Shown here: in pieces, positions 10,854 to 15,113 of the stretch | Numbering within the stretch: position 1 is the stretch's first letter | Layout: every line of letters starts with the position of its first letter | Assembly (NCBI GenBank): GCA_035518875.1 | Contig: DATIXD010000322.1 | Span: 1-15,113, forward strand | Origin: DATIXD01 sp035518875 | Lineage (GTDB): Bacteria > Pseudomonadota > Gammaproteobacteria > Methylococcales > Methylococcaceae | Direction: 5' to 3' | Length of the DNA stretch: 15,113 nt | Program-made: the position numbers and the translations under genes | The notes under the pieces: model-generated | Told to the model about the DNA's origin: nothing | What the model saw: the letters and a program-made list of their open reading frames with translations, nothing else | Database searches by the model: none

Positions 10854-12359
10854 CTAGCCTTCCGCAAACCAAGACGCCCTGGCCTGCATGATCAGGCTGG
10901 CCGCCTTTTCCTCATCCATGCCCTCGATTTCCATCAACTCATCGACCGACTGTTCGGCCAAGTCATCGACTGTCCGAACTCCGTGGCTCGCCATCCGGTA
11001 AGCCAGCTTCCGATCCATGCCCTCCATGTCGAGCAACTCTTGCGAAGGTTCCGCCGTTTCCAGTTTTTCCTCACTGGCGATGGCCTTGATCAACAAGGCA
11101 TCGCGCGCGCGATTGCGGAGCTCTTCGACGGTGTCTTCGTCAAATTCCTCGATTTCCAACATCTCCTTGGCGGGTACGTAAGCCAGTTCCTCGACGCTGG
11201 AGAAACCTTCCCGCACCAGAATTTCCGCCACGTCCTCGTCGACGCTCAATTGCTCCATGAACGAATTCAACAGTTTGACCGCTTCCGCTTCGTTCTTCTC
11301 CTCGGCCTGGGAGGCGCTCATAACATTGAGGTCCCAGCCGGTTAGTTCGGAGGCCAAGCGCACGTTCTGCCCGCCGCGGCCTATGGCCTGGGACAGATTC
11401 TCATCGGCCACGGCGATGTCCATGCTGTGTCTGTCCTCGTCCACCACGATGGAGACGATTTCCGCCGGCGACATCGCATTGACCACGAACTGGGCGTCAT
11501 TCTCGTTCCACAGGATGATGTCGATACGTTCCCCCGCCAGCTCGTTGGAAACCGCCTGCACTCGGGAACCGCGCATACCGACGCAAGCACCGACCGGATC
11601 GAGGCGGGGGTCGTTGCTCTTCACCGCAATCTTCGCCCGAACGCCCGGATCGCGCGCCGCGCCCTTGATTTCGATCACGTTTTCGCTGACTTCGGGCACC
11701 TCCAGCCTGAACAAGGCGACCAGAAGTTCCGGTGCGCTGCGGCTGACGAATAGCTGCGGACCGCGCGCCTCCGGGCGGACGGCCCTCAAATAGCCACGCA
11801 AGCGGTCGCCGTTGCGGACCGCCTCGCGCGGAATCATCTCATCCTTGGGAATAAAGGCTTCGACGTTGCCTCCCAAATCCAGATAGACATTGCCCCGCTC
11901 AACCCGTTTCACGATTCCGGTCACCAGATCTCCGACCCGATCCTGATAGGCCTCGACAATTTTCCGGCGTTCCGCTTCGCGCACTTTCTGCACGATCACC
12001 TGTTTCGCCGTCTGCGCCGCAATGCGGCCGAACTCGATGGAGTCCATGGGCTGCTCGACGTATTCGCCTGCCGCCACGGCCGGATTGATCTTTTTGGCGT
12101 CCGCCAGCAACATCTGGGTTTCCGGCGATTCGATGCCGTAATCGAAATCGTCATTCGGTTCGACCACGAGCCAGCGTCTGAATGTTTCGTAATCACCGGT
12201 CTTGCGGTCGATCGCGACGCGCACGTCAAGCCGATTGTCATGTCGCCTGATCGTTGCGGTTCTCAGCGCATCTTCGATCGCGCTAAAAATCACCTCTTTC
12301 TCGATATCCTTCTCATTGGATACGACATCCACCACCAGCAAGATCTCTTTATTCGCCAT
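10854..12359 (-). CDS. nusA: Transcription termination/antitermination factor NusA
   Basis: NusA binds RNA polymerase and nascent RNA and modulates pausing, intrinsic termination and antitermination. The 501 residues (E. coli 495) show the RNA-polymerase-binding N-terminal domain (about 1-130), an S1 domain (about 137-200), KH1 (GACVGMRGSRVQAV at 257-270) and KH2 (NLSQAIGRGGQNVRLAS at 321-337). Two acidic helix-hairpin repeats (about 365-425 and 440-498) match the AR1/AR2 tail of gammaproteobacterial NusA. The ATG at 12357-12359 has AAGGA nine bases upstream, inside the end of rimP. It lies six bases after the rimP stop. Because NusA itself affects termination, the terminator-like hairpins in the operon leader could give autoregulation. 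Confidence 0.98.
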   Translation of the reverse strand: MANKEILLVVDVVSNEKDIEKEVIFSAIEDALRTATIRRHDNRLDVRVAIDRKTGDYETFRRWLVVEPNDDFDYGIESPETQMLLADAKKINPAVAAGEYVEQPMDSIEFGRIAAQTAKQVIVQKVREAERRKIVEAYQDRVGDLVTGIVKRVERGNVYLDLGGNVEAFIPKDEMIPREAVRNGDRLRGYLRAVRPEARGPQLFVSRSAPELLVALFRLEVPEVSENVIEIKGAARDPGVRAKIAVKSNDPRLDPVGACVGMRGSRVQAVSNELAGERIDIILWNENDAQFVVNAMSPAEIVSIVVDEDRHSMDIAVADENLSQAIGRGGQNVRLASELTGWDLNVMSASQAEEKNEAEAVKLLNSFMEQLSVDEDVAEILVREGFSSVEELAYVPAKEMLEIEEFDEDTVEELRNRARDALLIKAIASEEKLETAEPSQELLDMEGMDRKLAYRMASHGVRTVDDLAEQSVDELMEIEGMDEEKAASLIMQARASWFAEG

Positions 12360-12365
12360 CGTGAT

Positions 12366-12833
12366 TCATCCTTTGGTAACTTTGTGCTCAAACTCTGGCA
12401 CCAACCGCGCCTTATCTATCGATTCCAACGGGATTTCGAACCTCGTCTCCCCGTCTTGAAGAAGTACCTTGTCCGCCTGAAGTCCAATCAAGCGGGCCTT
12501 GAATTTTCGTCTCCCCTCGATGGGCCGCAGCAATTGCAGCCGCACCAGACTCCCCTTGAAGCGCTCGTAATGCGCCGGAGTAAACAGCGGCCGATCCATG
12601 CCAGGCGAAGAAATCTCCAGCTGGTAATCGCCGGGTATCGGATCCTCGACATCCAGAACACCGCTGAGTTGGTAGCTCACCCTGGAACAGTCCTCGATCA
12701 TGATGCCGGTATTGCTGTCGATATAAACCCTGAGAATCCGCTGGCGCGAATCGAATTCGACGCCCACCAGTTCATACCCCATACCAACCACGACCGGTTC
12801 GACCAGCCGGGCCAATCTTTCCGGCACCTTCAT
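12366..12833 (-). CDS. rimP: Ribosome maturation factor RimP
   Basis: A 155-residue cytoplasmic protein (E. coli 150) that binds free 30S subunits and assists their late assembly. Family features are the opening PERLARLVEPVVVGMGYELVGVEF, RVYIDSNTGIMIEDCSRVSYQLS, and the conserved YQLEISSPGMDRPLF segment, followed by the SH3-like C-terminal domain. The ATG has AGGTGG four bases upstream. It is the first protein gene of the operon, preceded by tandem terminator-like hairpins and a promoter. Confidence 0.96.
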   Translation of the reverse strand: MKVPERLARLVEPVVVGMGYELVGVEFDSRQRILRVYIDSNTGIMIEDCSRVSYQLSGVLDVEDPIPGDYQLEISSPGMDRPLFTPAHYERFKGSLVRLQLLRPIEGRRKFKARLIGLQADKVLLQDGETRFEIPLESIDKARLVPEFEHKVTKG

Positions 12834-12856
12834 GAAGCCACCTGAAATCTACCCAC

Positions 12857-12878
12857 AAAAAATGGGCGCTAGGCCCAT
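12857..12878 (-). terminator. Terminator-like hairpin 2 in the rimP leader
   Basis: On the minus strand ATGGGC and GCCCAT (12873-12878 with 12862-12867) form a 6-bp stem with a 5-nt loop, followed by five further T residues (12861-12857). The hairpin is only about 24-45 nt before the rimP ATG and would stop transcription before the gene unless read through. Confidence 0.6.
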
Positions 12879-12900
12879 CGTTGTTCTTTTTTCCGTCATA

Positions 12901-12923
12901 AAAGAAAAAAGCCCCTAAGGGCC
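12901..12923 (-). terminator. Terminator-like hairpin 1 in the rimP leader
   Basis: On the minus strand GCCC-TTAG-GGGC (12922-12911) forms a four-pair GC stem, extendable by a G-T pair, followed immediately by T6 and then C and TTT. It is short but GC-rich with a good T-run. Together with the hairpin at 12857-12878 it gives two tandem terminators between the promoter and rimP. Confidence 0.55.
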
Positions 12924-12983
12924 ATTCCATACGGGACACATCGTACTCATTCGCCAGTTGCCCGAGGCAACGCCCGTCAATTT
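12924..12983 (-). promoter_or_regulatory. Leader RNA of the rimP operon (possible attenuator or small RNA)
   Basis: A transcript from the predicted start near 12982 to hairpin 1 would be about 80 nt long. It includes a perfect 6-bp stem GTTGCC/GGCAAC with a 3-nt loop (12957-12971) and an outer complementarity ACGGG/CCCGT (12973-12977 with 12931-12935). No tRNA cloverleaf is visible, although the E. coli operon begins with an initiator tRNA gene. A terminated short RNA, an attenuation leader, or both are possible. Confidence 0.4.
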
Positions 12984-12988
12984 CGCGA

Positions 12989-13017
12989 ATGATAACAAAA
13001 AGTCTGAGTCAATTAAA
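12989..13017 (-). promoter_or_regulatory. Extended -10 promoter of the rimP operon
   Basis: On the minus strand TATCAT (complement of 12989-12994, five of six consensus positions) is preceded by TGT, giving an extended -10. A modest -35, TTTAAT (complement of 13012-13017), lies exactly 17 bp away. Transcription would start near 12982 and run into the rimP leader. Confidence 0.6.
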
Positions 13018-13027
13018 GGACTAGACT
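13001..13027. promoter_or_regulatory. Operator-like inverted repeat around the -35 box
   Basis: AGTCTGAGTC (13001-13010) and GACTAGACT (13019-13027) are reverse complements apart from one extra G, separated by eight AT-rich bases that include the -35 hexamer. A dimeric regulator bound here would block or help RNA polymerase at the rimP promoter. No regulator is known to me for this site. Confidence 0.35.
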
Positions 13028-13150
13028 CTCCGAGCCATTTGCGCTGTGCCGTTTTTATTTGGCTTCGCTCGCCACAGCTGAATGTCTTCAGCGGTGAAAA
13101 CCAGCGAAGATACCTGAGAAGACGAGAATCGATTTGACTGGGGCTCATAG
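13028..13150. other. Non-coding stretch between the rimP promoter and the insertion sequence
   Basis: No supported gene. It holds a stem-loop at 13073-13096: GCTGAA/TTCAGC with a TGTC loop, continuing past one mismatch as CAC/GTG. An open frame on the minus strand (12915-13148) crosses the promoter and terminator region and has no family resemblance, so I left it out. The stretch may be the remainder of the sequence that originally preceded the operon before the insertion at 13151. Confidence 0.45.
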
Positions 13151-14757
13151 ATGAGAAATAATCTCATTGGCGTGGATTTTGAGCCAGAGTTCCCCGAAAA
13201 CCGGCGAGCCGGCCTTTGTTGGCTCTTTAAGTCTTAGGCGGCTTTTTGAATCGGTTGCACCAACGAGCGCATCTGCTCGATCCGCCCGGCCTTCACATGT
13301 CCCAGCGCCATGGCCATCATGATGGCCAGCGCCAGGCCAATCCGGGTTTTCATCTTGGCCTGGCCGCGGATGAAGTGCTGTTCGAACCCGTAGCCGTGGT
13401 CGACCCGATTGTTGATGCGCTCCAGCGCACTGCGGCGCGCATAGCCACGCTTCCAGGAAGGACTGCCGTACGGAGTGGGGACGAAGATGCGCCGATTCTG
13501 TTCGGTGATGTCGATGCGCACAATGCGTCCATACTCGCCCGGGTTGACCTGCCCCGCCGCGTGGCAGTGAGCCTGGCCTTGGCACTGCAGGCCATAGGCC
13601 GCTGCCGGACAGCGATACTTCAAGGTGTCCCGGTCGGCTTCGAAGCCCTGAAACGCCAAGCCCCGTTGCGTGCCGGTGATCGGGCAGACGCAATGGACGC
13701 CGCCCTTCTCGGTATAGACCACGGTATCCGCTCGCTCCGGGTAGAGCGGACGCGTAATGGGCTGGCTGGGGTCATAGTCCGGCGCCTGCTTCTCTTCCCG
13801 CCACAGCTCCCGCGTGTCGATGAGTGGGCGAATCCGATACTCGTCCCACAGTTTGGCTTTGGTTTCGGCGCAGTCCAACCCGCGATCCGCGCTGAAATCG
13901 GCACAGCGCTCGGCGAGTTCGGGGTGCTCTTCGAACAGTTCCCCAAGCATCACCCGTAACTCAACCTGCTCCGAATGGGAGGCCGGCGTCAGATGAAAGG
14001 TCACGGGAATTTCGTAACGGGTATCGGCAATCAGATGCAGGCCATAACCAAACCAGCTCTTCACCTTCTTCCACAGCTTGCCGGTGCGGGCGTCCACCCC
14101 GGAAGTTTCGTGCTTACCCCAATCCGCATCCGGGTCAGAACGCTGTCCGCTCTCGCCATCGATGCGCCCGGTGCTGTAGCTCTCGATGGCTTTACCATCG
14201 TAGCCCAAGTGTTGGCCAAAATCCGGCAATACGACCATTAACTGCCGGCGCAGCTCGGGAATCATTCCGCTGACCAGGCTGTTCTTCGTCTCCACTGCGA
14301 TCAGGTTGCGCAGAAAGCGCGAAAAATTCCAGCTGCTCGGCACCGCATAGCGGGGCGGCTCGGGGACCGGCCAAATCACCTTGGCCCGACCCGTCAGGGC
14401 ATCTGCAACCACCTCCGCCACCGGCTTCTTCTGCAGCGGCAAGACCTCAAAGCCACAGGCCTGTAGCAAGGCGGGGTTGCGCGACAACTCCCGCTTCAGC
14501 GATTCGATGGATGGATGCTGAAACACCACTCCCGCCACGACCGCATTCCACATCGCGGCCACCGGATAATCATCCCGCCCCTGTCCTCGTTTGGCTTCCA
14601 GCGCCTGGATTAAAGCCCGGTCCGGCAGGTGATCGCGCACCAGGAAGAAACGTTCCAGATCTGAACGCGCCTCGACGGCATCCCAATCAAATAGCGACAC
14701 TGCAACCTGAGCCACGATCCCATCTCCCATGGATTATCAATGGGTTAATTATCTCAT
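13151..14757 (-). mobile_element. Complete insertion sequence, about 1.6 kb
   Basis: The transposase gene is bracketed by imperfect inverted repeats. The left end begins ATGAGAAATAATCTCATTG (13151-13169). The right end read inward begins ATGAGATAATTAACCCATTG (14757 back to 14738). They match at 16 of 20 columns with one gap. The resulting length of 1607 bp suits a single 498-codon gene. I could not define a target duplication: the flanks differ beyond the ends, although CTCAT occurs at both borders (13144-13148 and 14753-14757) and AT may be a 2-bp duplication. On the minus strand a weak terminator-like CCGG-CTCG-CCGG plus TTTT (13212-13197) follows the gene. Confidence 0.6.
13234..14730 (-). 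CDS. DDE transposase (IS1182-like / IS5-superfamily type)
   Basis: A 498-residue transposase that cuts and joins the ends of its element. The N-terminal segment (about 36-95, ALIQALEAKRGQGRDDYPVA onward) resembles the InsH/DUF772 N-terminal domain. The likely catalytic triad is D178 in LGYDGKAI, D282 in SADRGLD and E437 in RRSALERINNR. Between the second D and the E lies a cysteine-bearing insertion (C347, C349, C374, C383, C389), of a kind seen in IS1182-type enzymes. No frameshift or internal stop is seen, so it may be active. The ATG at 14728-14730 has no clear Shine-Dalgarno, which is common for transposases. Family placement is from pattern memory and is less sure than the DDE assignment. 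Confidence 0.85.
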   Translation of the reverse strand: MGDGIVAQVAVSLFDWDAVEARSDLERFFLVRDHLPDRALIQALEAKRGQGRDDYPVAAMWNAVVAGVVFQHPSIESLKRELSRNPALLQACGFEVLPLQKKPVAEVVADALTGRAKVIWPVPEPPRYAVPSSWNFSRFLRNLIAVETKNSLVSGMIPELRRQLMVVLPDFGQHLGYDGKAIESYSTGRIDGESGQRSDPDADWGKHETSGVDARTGKLWKKVKSWFGYGLHLIADTRYEIPVTFHLTPASHSEQVELRVMLGELFEEHPELAERCADFSADRGLDCAETKAKLWDEYRIRPLIDTRELWREEKQAPDYDPSQPITRPLYPERADTVVYTEKGGVHCVCPITGTQRGLAFQGFEADRDTLKYRCPAAAYGLQCQGQAHCHAAGQVNPGEYGRIVRIDITEQNRRIFVPTPYGSPSWKRGYARRSALERINNRVDHGYGFEQHFIRGQAKMKTRIGLALAIMMAMALGHVKAGRIEQMRSLVQPIQKAA

Positions 14758-15113
14758 GACGACCGCTGACCCGCCGCATCAATCTTGGGGTGAAAACCCG
14801 TCGAGAACGCCAATCTCACACCTCAAACCCAGGCTTTATTGCGAGAAATTGGGGTAAACGATTCTGGCGGTGCGCTATAGACCAGCCAAATCAATGGATT
14901 CGGGACTGCGCAAATGGCTCAGTGCACGCAGCAATTCTCATTTTGAAAGATCAGCCCCGCATAAACTGCTGGACAAAACCGCGCCGCTTCCGTATAACAG
15001 CATGGGAGGCCCACAAACAACCGAGCGGCGACATTGGCCTATCCGTTTCGAGAGCGCAAAGCACACTTGACTTTCGGCGACCTGGTCGGCGACTTGCGGG
15101 AACTGATGCGCCG
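14758..15113. other. Right-edge region with no recognised gene
   Basis: No open frame with convincing start signals or family similarity occurs in these 356 bases. A plus-strand frame (14870-15070) begins at an ATG without a ribosome binding site and reads like non-coding sequence. From 14998 to the window end another plus-strand frame stays open for 38 codons and reads more protein-like (LAYPFRERKAHLTFGDL, then VGDLRELMR). It has no ATG in the visible part, so it could be the tail of a broken gene or a piece that continues beyond the edge. Confidence 0.4.

Noticed and set aside
12900..13030. Initiator tRNA gene expected before rimP
   Set aside because: I looked for a cloverleaf, a T-loop GGTTCAAAT-type sequence and a CCA end on the minus strand and found none.
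12915..13148. Minus-strand 77-codon frame upstream of rimP
   Set aside because: It spans the operon promoter and the operator-like repeat, has no family resemblance and ends just before the terminator hairpin.
13145..13693. Minus-strand 182-codon frame overlapping the transposase
   Set aside because: It is another frame of the intact transposase gene; the transposase frame carries the DDE motifs without interruption.

Overview
The window reads as a stretch of chromosome from a GC-rich gammaproteobacterium. The main evidence is the gene order rimP-nusA-infB-rbfA-truB-rpsO-pnp, which matches the classical gammaproteobacterial transcription/translation operon. Protein composition would fit a Methylococcales-type organism, but nothing in the sequence proves that placement.

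Layout. Positions 13-2793 (+) encode a large non-canonical Hsp70-family ATPase with a long tryptophan-rich C-terminal extension (DUF3731 type). Positions 2794-3617 form an AT-richer intergenic island. It holds a short inverted-repeat element with IS903-like ends (2951-3032). It also holds a previously uncalled 54-residue single-pass membrane protein on the minus strand (3133-3297), which has a good ribosome binding site, a strong sigma70-type promoter and a hairpin-rich leader of about 120 nt. Positions 3618-4289 (+) encode a seven-helix Bax inhibitor-1/YccA family membrane protein. A near-perfect bidirectional terminator (4312-4346) separates it from the converging operon.

Positions 4393-12833 (all minus strand, transcribed from high to low coordinates) carry rimP, nusA, infB, rbfA, truB, rpsO and pnp, tightly packed. 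rimP-nusA are 6 nt apart, rbfA-truB overlap as ATGA, and rpsO-pnp are only 31 nt apart. The products work together: RimP and RbfA mature the 30S subunit, S15 is part of it, IF2 starts translation, NusA controls RNA polymerase pausing and termination, TruB makes tRNA pseudouridine-55, and PNPase degrades RNA. The operon start has an extended -10 promoter with an imperfect inverted repeat around its -35 box. An approximately 80-nt leader follows, and then two tandem terminator-like hairpins before rimP, which suggests attenuation. The tRNA gene that heads this operon in Escherichia coli is not present.

Upstream of that promoter lies an apparently complete insertion sequence (about 13151-14757) with a 498-residue DDE transposase and imperfect ends. 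The last about 350 bases (14758-15113) hold no gene I can recognise. A short open frame running off the right edge may be part of a gene or of another element.

I did not find a convincing new multi-gene system. The most unusual items are the uncalled small membrane protein with its structured leader, the regulatory architecture in front of rimP, and the mini-element near position 3000.
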